NCBI RefSeq assembly: GCF_016808095.1
Contig: NC_068971.1
Location: 3,918,501 to 3,982,500 of the forward strand
From: Vigna angularis
Taxonomy: Eukaryota; Streptophyta; Magnoliopsida; Fabales; Fabaceae
DNA length: 64,000 nucleotides
Direction of reading: 5' to 3'
Shown: positions 35,255 to 48,096 of the stretch, piece after piece
How positions within the stretch are numbered: position 1 is the first letter of the stretch
Layout: each line of letters starts with the position of its first letter
Notes under the pieces: generated by a model
What the model saw: the letters and a program-made list of their open reading frames with translations, nothing else
Told to the model about the DNA's origin: nothing
The model's database searches: none
Made by a program: the position numbers and the translations under genes

Positions 35255-37075
35255 CTATTGCTGTATCATTGGAACAGATCCAACCTGTTGGAGGTCTTCT
35301 ACCAATCTGTCAATCATCCGATATATATAATCTGATTTAGGGTGTGACCGATCAAATACAGTAAATTCATGCACTTCTTCCTCTACCTCAATGAAACTAA
35401 CCCCTGAAGGCTTTTGACTTCCTGTATTCTTCATTTGTAACCTTACATTGGCCACATTCATCCAATCTCCTGCTTGAGCATAAATATTTGACAGAAGGGA
35501 GTAATTCCCAGCATCTGATGGCTCCAACTTAAACAGTTGTTCACACACGGCTCTTGCAAGATCTACATCATTATGCATACGACAAGCATTTAGAAGAGTG
35601 CCCAATATAATGGCATTTGGTTCCATAGGCATGCTGTGCAGAAGCGTGAAAGCTTCTTCTAGGTGTCCCCCACGTCCAAGAAGGTCCACCATGCAACCAT
35701 AATGCTCAATTTCAGGAACGATCCCGTACATTTTCTCCATTGAATAAAAGCATTTGCGCCCTTCGTTAACAAGTCCTGCATGGGTGCAAGCACACAAGAG
35801 GCCAATAAATGTACATCTATCTGGCTCAAAACCTTCGTCTACCATCCTAGAGAAAAGCTCAAGCGCTTTCTTGCCATGTCCATGCAGGGCAAACCCCTGA
35901 ATCATGGAATTCCAAGACACCAGATCTCTCTTCGCCATCATTCCACTAAAGACTTCAGACGCAGCATCCAAACAACCACACTTCGCGTACATATCAATAA
36001 ACGCATTCAACACCTTACTGCTACATCTAAACCTCCACTTCTTCACAGACGCGTGAATTCTACTCCCCAACTCAAGCATTCCAGATTCAGCACAGGCAGC
36101 CAAAATACTAAACAAAAACCCATCATCAGGCCTCAACCCAGCCTCCTCCATTTTCCCATATAACTCGGTCGCCTCCCTCGCATTCCCCTTCTCAGCATAC
36201 CCCGCTATTATCGTCGTCCAAAGCACCACATTCTTCCCCGGACACCTATCAAACAGCACCCTCGCCATATCCATGTCACCTGCCTTACTATACCCACAAA
36301 CCATAGTCGACCATGAAACAACATTCCTCTCAGGCATTCTCTCAAACAGCTCAAACGCCTTCTCCATCTCCCCAGCCTTGGTGTACCCATCCAACATCGT
36401 GTTCCAACTAACCGTATCCCTTTCAGGCATTTCATCAAACAGCTTGCACGCACACTCCAATTCTCCAAATCGGACCAACCCACCAATCATGGAGTTCCAA
36501 GTGACCACATCCCTGTCCTCCATGACCAAAAACAAGCTCATGGCCGCATCAAGCCCGGAACTCCCGCACCTGGAATACGAATCAATGAGTGAATTGGGCA
36601 CGAAAATATCTCCGTAGAGACCAAATTTTTCAACATGGGCATGAATCATTCGGACCAAGGGAAGCGAGGAAGAGTCGATACAAGCCTTAAGGAGAGAAGG
36701 GTAGGTAAAGTTATCAGGAAAGAGACCGCTTTTCTGCATTTGGAGGAAAGCGTTGAATGGTAGAGATGGGTGTGAGTGGTTATTGGCGTGAGCTCTGATG
36801 ATGGAATTGTAGAGGTGGACATTGGGGTGGGGAAGCTGGTTGAAGACGTTGACGGCGGAAGTGAGGTGGCGGCAGAGGGAGAAGGCGGCGATGAGTTTGG
36901 GAGCGACGAAGAGATCATGGTGTAGATTGGCTTTGAGAATTTGAGCAAAGATTTGGTTGACATGGTTGAGGTTGGTGCACTTGTGGAGGTGGCAGAGCTT
37001 CTCTTCCAGTAATCTCCGACGAGAAAACCATGTGGGCACTCTCCCTCCCATCGGAACTTGCATTTGCATAACCAC
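35255..37075 (-). CDS. Pentatricopeptide repeat protein, PLS class with E domain, intronless
   Basis: RNA-binding protein of the PCMP-E group, whose members act in organelles in RNA editing, splicing or stability; the target RNA is unknown. A single exon encodes 606 aa. Successive PPR units are visible from about residue 85 to 500 (VHLYNSIIRAHANN, DVVTWNSMIGGLVRFGELE, DTVSWNTMLDGYTKAGEME, NVVSWSTMVCGYSKAGDMD, LVSWNSMIQGFALHGHGKKA), followed by the E/E+ region (PNAIILGTLLNACRMHNDVD, GVSFIEVEEEVHEFTVFDRS). There is no DYW deaminase domain. It most resembles At3g29230-type proteins. The N-terminus has several Arg and few acids, compatible with organelle import. The 3' end abuts the right arm of the inverted duplication, which must supply most of its 3' flank. 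Confidence 0.93.
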   Translation of the reverse strand: MVMQMQVPMGGRVPTWFSRRRLLEEKLCHLHKCTNLNHVNQIFAQILKANLHHDLFVAPKLIAAFSLCRHLTSAVNVFNQLPHPNVHLYNSIIRAHANNHSHPSLPFNAFLQMQKSGLFPDNFTYPSLLKACIDSSSLPLVRMIHAHVEKFGLYGDIFVPNSLIDSYSRCGSSGLDAAMSLFLVMEDRDVVTWNSMIGGLVRFGELECACKLFDEMPERDTVSWNTMLDGYTKAGEMEKAFELFERMPERNVVSWSTMVCGYSKAGDMDMARVLFDRCPGKNVVLWTTIIAGYAEKGNAREATELYGKMEEAGLRPDDGFLFSILAACAESGMLELGSRIHASVKKWRFRCSSKVLNAFIDMYAKCGCLDAASEVFSGMMAKRDLVSWNSMIQGFALHGHGKKALELFSRMVDEGFEPDRCTFIGLLCACTHAGLVNEGRKCFYSMEKMYGIVPEIEHYGCMVDLLGRGGHLEEAFTLLHSMPMEPNAIILGTLLNACRMHNDVDLARAVCEQLFKLEPSDAGNYSLLSNIYAQAGDWMNVANVRLQMKNTGSQKPSGVSFIEVEEEVHEFTVFDRSHPKSDYIYRMIDRLVEDLQQVGSVPMIQQ

Positions 37076-37302
37076 TCAAGCACCGGAACTTGTGATCTCG
37101 GCTTGCGGCTTCGACTCCCCGCGGAGCTCGGCCTGATGTTCAACTGGAGGCAGTGGGGGAGAATCAATATAAGAGTAGAAGAAAAGGTTAGATCTTTTGG
37201 GCATAAAGTGTTCTGGAATTAATATAAGGACCAATTGAATCGAGATGTTTATAAATTGCTGAAGAGCGTAGCTCCCTCCACCACCTTCTCACGTTCTTTT
37301 AT

Positions 37303-37498
37303 TTTCAAAAGACTTAATACCTTATTATTTTAGTTCGAAAATGTCAAATTAGTCCATCCTTTAAATAAATGTCGTTCTCACTTAATAAAATTTTATTAAG
37401 TGAGAACGTAATTATTGACACATTTTTTAAAGAATTGACTAATTTGACATTTTCGAGCAAAACTGAGGACAATATAAAGTATTAAGCCTTTTCAAAAC
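37303..37498. mobile_element. Foldback (hairpin) MITE
   Basis: Nearly the whole 196 bp is an inverted repeat. The centre is a perfect 36-bp palindrome (arms 37373-37390 and 37391-37408, no spacer). The outer arms share CGAAAATGTCAAATTAGTC and end in (A)GACTTAATAC / GGCTTAATAC near TTTTCAAAA. It has no coding capacity. The superfamily was not determined. Confidence 0.75.
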
Positions 37499-39697
37499 TA
37501 TATTTGGGTTAAAAAGTTAAAATAAATTTACTTTTATTATAAACTTTTTGTTTATTTCTCATATTCCATGTAACTTATTCATATTCTTTAGCTATATCCT
37601 CATTTCCATATCAACTCAATCTTTTTCTATTTACTTATATCTTTTTCTACTTACTTATATTCATGTTATATATAGATTTTTAATTATCTTTTGTTGATGA
37701 ATTAGATAAAGCTATTATGTATTCGATTATATCTACTAATTATTATTAAATTTTAGTTCATTAATCTTTTAAATTTGAATGATGAAAATTCATATCTAAC
37801 ATGGATATAAGTAAGTAGAAGAAGATTGAGTTGACATGGAATGGAATACAACTGCTGCGTTCAGGGAATATAAATGAAATGAAACTAGGGTTTGAAAAAT
37901 AAATTAAAAATTTATGATAAAAGAAAAAAAAAATTAACCTTTAATTTTTGGAAATAAAAGAATTTAAGAAGGTGTAAGGAGGAACACCCATTACTGAAAT
38001 GATTCAGATAGGCTCATTTGTGTTGACAAAGCCCACTTCCCAAATTCTTTTTGGACTTTCATTATGAATTCTAGTACATTTCAAAAATACAATTTTACCT
38101 TATAATTTAAAATTTTTATTTTAAATTCTAGACAATCCAGAAATGTTTTGACTGCACAATATAAAATAAACAATTTAGATTTTAGATTTTACTTTCAAAA
38201 TACAAAATTATATTTTAGATTGTATGTTTCAAAATATAAAATAAAAAATACATTGTGGAATGTACAACCTAATGTGTATATATACATTCTATAAACGAAA
38301 TATAATTTATTTTTATTTTAGAATATAAACTTCTGTTTTAGAATATACAACCTAATGTATCAATTTATATTTTAAAATATACAACCTAATATGTATAAAT
38401 TTATATTTTTGACTAAATATTTAAAACACAAAATTAAATTTCTAATTATACATTATAAATAAATAAATAAAATACATTTTAAATTATATAATACGAATTA
38501 CATGCAAAATTTAAAAATAAATTCTTAATTATAGAATTCAAATATCTTTTGAAATAAACGTATACAATAATAAACACAGAAATAGTTAACCCCTTCATCC
38601 GACATTGTGTCAGAAACAAAATTCAAGGAAGAATGAAAGAAATGTGTGCATAGAAAAGGAAAAAAAATAAAGTCAAAATGGGTCATTTTACCATCCCACC
38701 TCACGGATACAGATTGGAATTACATGGTGCAGAAATAAATGACCTTCAGTTACTCATTACAGTGTGCAGAAAAATAAACAAATGACAAAAATAACATGCT
38801 AATGCAGTGATAGGATTAAAAAATTTATCTCATTTTTTATTTAGTCGTTTTTTTAGTACGATCATTTGTTTTAAATGTTTACTTTTATTTGAAACATTTT
38901 GTTTATATGTTCTCAGTTTTGCTTAGTATTTATTGATAAAAGTAGTATTTCTTTTTCTTACTTCATATTTCTAATAGTTTGATAATTATCAGTCTTAATA
39001 GATACTTTTAAGAAAACCATGTTTTTTTACTTTGCTTAATTTTCTACTCACAATAATTTATAGTTTTATTATTATTATACCATACAGTATAAGTATCATT
39101 GAGACTGTCTATTTAGATTATCTATCCAGGTCGTCCACACAAATCGACTATCCAAGTCGTTCATCTAGGTCGTGCTAGTATGATATAATACTATAGTCAA
39201 ATTATTAGTGGTAATGACTCATTAAGTCCCTAATGCAGATTAGTATGTGATTGGATAATCATTAGGTCAACAAAAAGATAAAAGCTCATTACATCTTACT
39301 GACTTAGCATCGAAGTGTCTTTGACAGGATCCACGCGGCTTGGACAAGAAAGAAAAAGAGCAAACAATATAATTTGAATGATGAAGAATCATTAGAGAAC
39401 TCAATCGATCTTTATGACAGCTTTGAGTGGTTTAAGTAAAGAATTTCAATTTCATATCCAAAATAAATATTTACCAATCTTAATCCTAACTTATTAGTTA
39501 ATTAAATGTTTGACTTAAACCTTATTAATTTTTAAACCATTTAGTATATTGATTTCTCTGAAATATATTAAGACGAGTTTTGAAAAAAAAAGAGAGTATT
39601 TTTTGCATAATTATCATTACGTATAAAATCTGTTATTATTTATTTATTTTATTTTTAATAATAAAATAGTAATTTATTTAACCAATAATTGTCTTAC

Positions 39698-39701
<4 letters not shown>

Positions 39702-39751
<50 letters not shown>
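39702..39751. repeat. (TA)n microsatellite
   Basis: About 50 bp of uninterrupted TA dinucleotides. Confidence 0.95.
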
Positions 39752-39753
<2 letters not shown>

Positions 39754-41903
39754 TATCTTAAATTATAAATAATTTAAAATGGATAGAACACGTTTTTTAA
39801 ACCTCGAAATATTACTTGAGAGAAACAACTAAGTTTCGTAACGTGTCAATTCTCATAAATCACTTTCATGTACAAGGAAAGAAAAACGTTAATTAGTTAA
39901 CTTTGTATAGGCATAATATATTAATACTATTGATGAGTATTACTAGATAATATTAATATATCATTAGAGGAATAATTTACACAACACAGTTTTAATTGTG
40001 TATGGATTTCTATAACGCAATGAAATCCTATGAAAATTTTGATTAACCAAGTTTATTTTAAAAACAAAATTTTTATGAATGTCAAAATATATTTTCATCA
40101 CAAAATTATATATATATACAAGTTTATGGATGATAATCAGATGAACAAATTCGCCTAATATTTAATGTTATTTTTATTTAACTAGTATATAGACACATTT
40201 ATCTAATATATATTATTATACTTATATAATGTTTATGGATGATAATATTTATTTTTGTTTATTTTTATGTTTTTATTGTTATGAATAAATGAACTATTTT
40301 TTAATTTTTGTGGAAGTTTTTCTGTGGAGAATTTTAATTTGTTTTATTAGTGTGAAGGTTTGAAACAAAATGATCTTAAGGGTATAAATCTCTATCTATA
40401 GAATAAAATGTGCTCATGTTAGGAAACAAAAGACACAACTATTACTGCACACATTTTCTACTCAAGAGAAACACATAATATCTATTGCTCCTAATCAGAT
40501 CAAGGGAGTGCTCAGAAGAACTTTCACCAAACTTATTTCAACTTATCTTCTCATATTATAACAACTTAAAGCTGAAAATCCCTAACATCTACTGTACAAC
40601 CAATACTATTTATGTTTAACTCAGCAGTCTTTTTAGTCAATATGCAGTATTAATAGTAAATAAGCTCACTGCCCTAAGTAAAAAAAATAGATAAAAAGAT
40701 AAAATAACTTCTATACAAAAAAAAAATTGTATACACATATAACAACAAAATAAATATAAATACAAAATAAATTAAAATATCAATAACTAAAAGCCTAATT
40801 TTATAGATAGTTATCAAAATAATAATAATAAATATTAAAATAAATTTATTAGTATCTTCGTTTCTTATATTATAATAAATAATTATAAATTCAGCATTTT
40901 AAACTCAATCCTTTTACTTTTAACGAGTTCTTAAAGACGAAAAGAACTTACAATTTTTCCGTCCAAAAACTACTTAAAAAAATGAAATGTAATAAAATTT
41001 TAAGATTATTGGTGTCTCCAGTTGAGAGGTAGGAGATGATGAATTTAATATAAATTACTGACAGAAGAAAAACAAATCACTTTATATATTCAAACAAATA
41101 CATTTAAATTTTATTATATTTCTTATCTCTTTTATTTTCGTTCAATTTATCCTCACATTTCCTTCACACAAACAAATGAACAGTTTAATCTATCATTTAA
41201 TGATATTTTAGTGTATGTTTTACAAACCAATTAAATTCACTACTGATATAAACCCAATATTAGATCAACCAACCATTTGAATCTGTTTTAAACAAAAAAA
41301 AATAAAAAATATTTAAAATTTAAATCTCATCAATAAAATCAATTTTCTCTTTTTTTATTAAATTATTTTAATAAAACAGTATCAGTCCTATTTTTCAATT
41401 ATATAATTATTAGTTGAGAAAAACGAGACTGACCCACGAGTCTACGAAGTAGACCAACCTAGACTTATATAACCTAAACGTCTTAAGACAAAAAAAAAAT
41501 AATATGTTGACAGTGAAAGTGTGGCATTTGGCAAGTTGGTTGGAAGCACGTTTTGCCAAATACATGTATTAGCAAGTGGCAGTGTCATGCCATTTCACCA
41601 ACTAACCAAACTCAACTTGCTTTATACCAAACTATCTCACACTTTCATATTCATATACCTCAAACTACAACATTCTATAAAAACATTCTTAATCCACTCA
41701 CTTCACTTCTCTACTTTTTATCAAACTCATTCGATAAACACTATCAACTCTACTTTATTATTTTATTATTATAATGCGTATAAGGATAACTAAAGTATGT
41801 GTAGATTAATATAAGTGATTTTCTATTTTAAAGGTAATTAATACTTGAACACAACTCATCATCCAAATTTCAAGTATTCACATTAAGATTGTAAGAGAAA
41901 ATT

Positions 41904-43079
41904 CACTAAAAAGACTTTAGACGTCTGTTATTTTGGGTTTTTAACGTCTGATCTCTGTCCATCGTCTATATAGGTCAGACGTCTATATATATGTCGGGTC
42001 TGTATAGGTTAGACATCTATATAGACGTCCGATCCATACAGGTCAGACATCTTTGAGGTTGCTCCTGACTCATGGTGATTCGAGTTTACAACTTTATATT
42101 TTAGTTGAAGAGAATGTATTGTACATTTTTTGTTGTATTAGATGATTTTAAAAATGTAGTAGAGGGAATTGGAGGAGTGCAAAACACAAGAAATCGTCGC
42201 CGAAAAATGCCGCCTAAGGACACGAAAATAACTGCACCAAAACCCAACGAAAACACATTTTAATCGGTTCAAATGAAAGGTAATGCATCAAAGAGTGATG
42301 TAATCGGAGTAAAATTAATTTAAAACGGTGCAAAAGTGAGAAAACGAACTTGAAAAGCGTAACCCATAGAGAGAAAACGCGATGAAGATAATGAACAATG
42401 AGTGCGCCTAACGGTTGTCTCGTATTTGCGGTGTTTTAATGTCGACATTTAGAAGTCGATTCCCCCATAACAGACGTCTAAAGGGCTTTAGAAGTCGGTT
42501 CCCCCCATAACATACGTCTAGATGGAGTCAAAAAATGACTTTTTAAATTCCTGGGCTGCGTATTTAGTCGTCGGTTCCCCCATAAAAGACGTCTAAATGG
42601 CTTTAGAAATCGGAGTTGCGTGATCAGACGTCTAAATAGAGTCAAAAAGTGACTTTTTAAATTCTTGGGCTGCGTATTTAGACGTCGGTTCCCCCATAAC
42701 AGAGGTCGAAATGGCTTTAGAAATCGGAGTGGCGGGATCAAACGTCTAAATAGAGTCAAAAAGTGACTTTTTAAATTTCTGGGCTGAGTATTTAAATGTC
42801 GGTTCCCCGAATAACAGATGTATAAAGGGCTTTAGAAGTCAGTTCCCCCATAACAGATGTCTAAATAGAATAAAAAAATATATTTTTTTACTTTTTCGTT
42901 TAGTTTTAGCATCTATTCGGAGGAGCCGACGTATCTGAGTATTTAGACGTAGAGACCCTCCATAGCCGACGTCTAAATAGTTGTTTATTTACGAAAAATG
43001 TCACCGATCATTTTTTACATTGGATATTCGAGGGTTAGATGTTTAAAGAATGACGTTAAAAGTCTTTTCTGTACTAGTG
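41904..43079. mobile_element. Non-autonomous CACTA (En/Spm) transposon, 1176 bp
   Basis: Starts CACTAAAAAGACTTT and ends, in reverse complement, CACTAGTACAGAAAAGACTTT; apart from a 6-bp gap the terminal inverted repeats match. It is flanked on both sides by ATT (41901-41903 and 43080-43082), the 3-bp target-site duplication typical of CACTA elements. The palindrome AGACGTCT and close variants occur many times near both ends, as expected for subterminal transposase-binding repeats. The inside carries three copies of a 114-bp unit and no transposase frame. It must depend on an autonomous relative elsewhere. Confidence 0.9.
42440..42870. repeat. 114-bp tandem repeat inside the CACTA element
   Basis: GACTTTTTAAATT recurs at 42537, 42651 and about 42765, exactly 114 bp apart, within longer units containing GTCGGTTCCCCCATAACAG and GGCTTTAGAA. 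Because 114 is divisible by three, a long but meaningless repeated reading frame exists on the - strand (42478-42759). Confidence 0.9.
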
Positions 43080-43082
43080 ATT

Positions 43083-46000
43083 TAAGTACGAGTTTGAGTT
43101 TGAGTTTCATACAATATAAAAATATAAAGTTAAATAATATATAAAAAAGAATATTTATAAACTTAAATGTCTTAAATATTTAGATTGGATTTATGTGTGT
43201 TGTAAAATGTTAACAAAAATTACCAATAAAATTTTTCAAAACATATAAATATATTGTTTTTAAAGATTTATTGTATGTTATGCAAACTTCCTAAAATATA
43301 ATAGGAATTTCTAAAAAAAAAAGTAAGATATTAAAACTAGCAAAAACTTTAAAAATAATAAAAACATAAATCCAAAATATTATAAAAAATAAATAAAAAG
43401 AAGAAGAGAATAAGCGAACTATTGATAGATTAAAAAGGTCAACTAGAATGTAAAATGAGTGACTTGCTAAGGAGCACTTTGTCCTCCCATTCATAGTGCA
43501 TGATAATGAACTCAAATTTAATGTACCTTTAAAATTTAGGCCACTTGCTCCTTTATTCAGGACCCACTCTCCTTCTTCCCTTTAGCTGGCATTGCTATTT
43601 ATTGCTACTTTAGTTAGATTACTTCTTTATTGCCACTTTAGTTTATTGAATTCATATTTTATAGTTAAAGAAATGTAATTAATTTTACATGATAAAATTT
43701 GTGAACTATAGAAGTATATAACTTCCATTTTATATCATAAATAGCACATTTCTTTTTCAGATAAAATACTTCCTTTTTAGCATGGGTTTGTTCTTCAACT
43801 TGCTTTCATTTATTTATTTGATTTTGATTTGTGAATTTAAAGCAGACAATAATTTTGCAGGGCATTGAATTGATGCATGGTTTACCATGCTCCACGTGCA
43901 CATATCTATCAAACTAAACTATATTCCAGGTGCTTAGAACATCACTTATTCTGCAAATTAAATTAATTGATTTTTATCCAAAATTAAGATATTCATTTAG
44001 TTTTACATTTTTAATCCGATTTAGTGAAAACAAATTAATTCAATCGTTTTGGGTGAAAAAACTATTTTAAAATATCTTTATACTGCATCAAACACTATTT
44101 CACCCAACATATATGTAAAAGACAATGATTTTATAAATATAGTTAAAAATTTCCAAAGACCATACTTTTTATAGATGTAGTTTAAAAATTACTACATTTT
44201 TTCTAAAACAATGATTATTTATAGCACACTTTTGAAAATGTTGCCTTCAAAGTATGTAACCAAAACAATACAAATGTTGCCTCATATTTACACATAACAT
44301 TTAATTAAGATAACATTACATAAAAATAGTTATAATTTTTTTACATGTATTTGTAAAAAGAATAGTATGTTAGGAGACACATATCATAATCAGTTATAAA
44401 AAAAAGAAATACATAATAAATAATTTATCAGGATTACTCTAGTATATATTTGTTGACATTAATAAAAGTATTAAGAAAACTTTCTTATGCTACAATTTAA
44501 ACCATTTAGGTAAAATTTTCAAGTTGTTTTGTTAAAGAGAACAAAATAAATTGAATTTAATAGATATATAGTTCAGTTGATAGTACCATATATTGTGAGG
44601 AATACCTAAACCTAGAGGAACAATGAACTTCAAATATCACCCAGCCTTGAATAGTAAATTTAAATCTAAGTTGAGAAATTCATTATTAAAAGTTATTTTA
44701 ATATTAAGAATGTAGTCCTAATAAATTAAACCTAAAAATATATTTCAATTTTAAAAAATCACTATAACATATAATATTTATATTCGATGAGTCACATATC
44801 AAACGATCAGTTATAATTTAGATTATCTAACAAATTATCAATGAACCTATTTGACTACTGAGTAAATTGATCCGTCATAAATTAAGATTAATATTATCAA
44901 TTTAAAAATAAAATATAATTACATACAATTAAGTCATAATTATGTCAATATTAATAAAAAACTTACTTAAAATTTATAATAAAGATTTTAGATAAAAAAA
45001 AACAAATTATGTATATTTACTGTCCCATTTATTACTAATTATCAAAAATTAAGGTAATTTTGACATTGAAATATTTTTTTGCAAATATCCTTCCATAAGT
45101 TTGGATGAACGGTAACACGTAAACTTACAAAAAATATTTGAACTTTTGACAATACAATTAACATGACTATCTAACAGAAAGAGATATCATTTGCAGCAAC
45201 CAAGTTACTAAATTCAGATTAATTAATAATAAAATTTAATTAATATATTTGAATAGATAATATCAAACAAGTGGAATATTCTATTTGTACGTGGAAAAAA
45301 GTGTGGAAAACTAAATTACTTTGAAGATTTTAACAAGATCTTTATGTAGAAGTGAAAGAATATCTTTAGAAAGGGTTCATTTTGTCTGTGTTAAATGGGA
45401 CCCTTCAATGAAGTTATGAATTTTATAGTTGAATATGTTGAAGGAAGGGTAACAGCATAAAGCAATATCTGTTTCAGAAATGTGAAAGCATGGTGTCCCA
45501 CTCTGTTCATCATGCTCGCACGTTAATATAACCAAAATTATTATCTGTTTTGTTCATTAAGAAAGAAAGAAAAATAATAATAAAAAAAAGGTTTTTATTT
45601 TACTTTTTTTAAGGTCATGGTAAAAGATTAATCTCTTCAGTGTTATTCAATCTTCATTTACAAAACTTGTTCTTTGAATAGTTTCTTTTACTATTCACCT
45701 TAGAAATTTCTGTAAGGTAACACATTTCTGGGTTTTTTCAAAGGTTTACAAATATGAATAACAAAAAGGAATATTAATAAAAGTAATTAAAAATCTGTAT
45801 ATTTCAAAATTCCATGAATTGACTACCTTTTGAATAATTAAATATTTATTAAAATTCCATGTATACTACCTCCATTCCTATATTTAAAGTATCTATTTAT
45901 AGTTAAATATTTGCTAAACCTATTAATCTCTTTATATAATTTATTTTGATCTGTCTTTTATATTAATAGTTTTTGACTGTTCTCTTTTTTTTTTTAGTCA

Positions 46001-46762
46001 ACAAACAATAAATATTAATTAACAAGGTAAACTCAATTTCTCTTATAATTAGAAAGAAATAGAAAACGTATTAATTAATTTAATGGAAAATAATTATTCA
46101 AACCGTCTCTTATATTAATTACATTTACCAAAATATTTTTAAACGTTTAGAATTTGTATAGTCAATAGACAAAAAAATAAATATAATTAATAAGATAAAC
46201 TCCACATCCCTTTTAAGAAAAAGAAAACCACCTACACTAATTAATGAATTGAAAGAGAAAATTATAAATTATATAGATTATTAATAAATTTAATATTACT
46301 GACAACATTAATCAAACTATTAATTTTATAAATCCTATATCAGTAACAAGAGCTGCAAGATGGGTGAAAATAAATGTGAACTTAGTAAAACAAACAAAAA
46401 GAAGAGAAAGCAAACACAAAAACCAGTAATTTATATCATATTATAGATATTATTATATGAAAGCATATATATTAACTATATTTAGTATATTTTTTATAAT
46501 TTTATCTTTTAATAAACAATAAATGTATTTTTTATAACTAATATCTAATTAAATAGTTTTGTTTTTTAATAAGTTATTTTATTTAATAAAATAGATAATT
46601 TTCATCCAATAATAATAATAATATTATTGAGTTTTGCACGACACCAATTGGACTTTGCGCTGAGAGAAGATAACAACACAAAACGAAACCCATAGTTTCG
46701 TGCCTTTCTCGCACTATCTATCCATTTTATTTTCTCTTCCATAATTTTCTCACCCACCACCC
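43083..46762. other. AT-rich intergenic region upstream of the WRKY gene
   Basis: No gene recognised. 45866-45900 (TACTACCTCCATTCCTATAT) resembles one end of a Stowaway-type MITE, but I found no partner end. The last 100 bp are probably promoter and 5' UTR. Four W-box cores lie at 45819-46165. Confidence 0.4.
45819..46165. promoter_or_regulatory. Group of W-box cores upstream of the WRKY gene
   Basis: TTGACT at 45819 and 45973 (+ strand) and AGTCAA at 45996 and 46160 (- strand W-boxes), 600-945 bp before the start codon. WRKY genes are often autoregulated through such sites, but the density is not far above chance for a 6-mer in AT-rich DNA. Confidence 0.3.
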
Positions 46763-48052
46763 ATGTCCACTCCCAACGCCGACTCCGGCATGGCGCCGCA
46801 TCCGCGCCCCACCATCACACTTCCTCCTCGTCCCTCCGCGGAGGCCTTTTTCTCCGCCGCTGGCGGCGCTAGCCCCGGTCCCATGACCCTCGTCTCCAGC
46901 TTCTTCGGTTCTGATGCCGCCGCCGACTGTCGCTCCTTCTCCCAGCTTCTTGCTGGCGCCATGGCCTCCCCGATGGCCTTCTCTGCCACCGTGGCCGACA
47001 ACTCCGACAAGGACGATGATGGGCCCCACAAGGGCTTCAAGCAGAGCAGACCCATGAATTTGGTCATTGCTCGTTCCCCTGTCTTCACTGTTCCACCCGG
47101 GTTGAGCCCTTCTGGGTTTCTTAACTCTCCTGGCTTCTTTTCCCCTCAGGTGATTAATTTCATTAGTGATAGCGCTTCCTGAAGGTGGTTGTGAGGATGA
47201 ATTTCAGAAGGGTTGTGGTGTTTTTGTGAAGATGTGGTTTTTTTGAAAGAAGGGTGTGGGATCGGTTGATGGGTATGGGGGATTGGAGTTTGGTGTTTTT
47301 GGGGTTATCAGTGTCTTTGTAGGAACGTGCTTGTGGACTGTGATTGTAGTATAGTACTCTCCACAGTTCAGATTTGATCTGGATTTTATTACAATTGTAT
47401 TGTGCCGTGTGTTATGTTTTCAGTGGACTACTTCACTAGTGCGAAGGATTTCTGGGTTGTGGAGTTGTATGTGTGGATTTTCAGACAAGGGGTGGATTTT
47501 TTAGCGCATTCAACTGCGTGAAAAATATTGATTTGGAGTAATACGATTACGAAGTTGGTGTTGTTGGATGGGTTGCTCTAGTGAAGCCAGTGGGATTTAG
47601 ATCACACTTTTTCAAAATGTCAAAAGTTTTAGAGGTATTGTGTCAAAGTAAAATGGTTTTTGGTTGCATTACCCTGATTCGTTAGTGATAATTCTGATAT
47701 GGTTTTTTTGGCAATAACCGAAAATGAAGACAAAATTCGTGGCTGAAAAATGCGATCTCCGTGAGTCACTCGACAGTGAAAATAATCGAGATATTTTCGT
47801 TGTCCATGTCTATGTTGACTAAGAAACTCAATGATTGGATACATTTGTCTTCTATTAAGGGCTGTTTTAGCTTTGCATTCTACTTGTTCATTACTACATG
47901 GTAAAGATATCATAAATGTTGTTGAAGATTCGTTTTGCCCTTAAAAATTTGTCTCTTTTATTTCTGGAATACTGTGCATGGTTATGTATGCATTCTATTA
48001 CACATTTTGCTGGTCCTGCTGTTGGGATGTTTATTCATCATCATTATTATTA

Positions 48053-48096
<44 letters not shown>

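Larger units (their letters stand above)
37076..41903. other. Gene-poor AT-rich intergenic region
   Basis: No coding gene recognised. It contains a foldback element (37303-37498), a TA microsatellite (39702-39751) and a more mixed stretch at 39100-39440, with repeated CCARGTCGTYCA-like words, that may be an old LTR fragment. 41520-41790 is C-rich and 5'-UTR-like but leads into no gene. Confidence 0.4.

Noticed and set aside
36646..37167. 173-codon frame overlapping the PPR 5' end
   Set aside because: Shadow of the PPR frame, Ser/Thr/Pro-rich with no motif.
41521..41793. Possible small gene (90 and 73 codons)
   Set aside because: Low-complexity, no family, two overlapping frames equally long; better read as UTR-like or random sequence.
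42478..42759. Repetitive 93-residue reading frame on the - strand
   Set aside because: It is a by-product of the 114-bp tandem repeat in the CACTA element; the period is a multiple of three, so the same nonsense peptide recurs.
46750..47088. Long frames on the - strand over WRKY exon 1
   Set aside because: Opposite-strand shadows of a GC-rich coding exon whose + strand translation matches WRKY3/4 N-terminal motifs.
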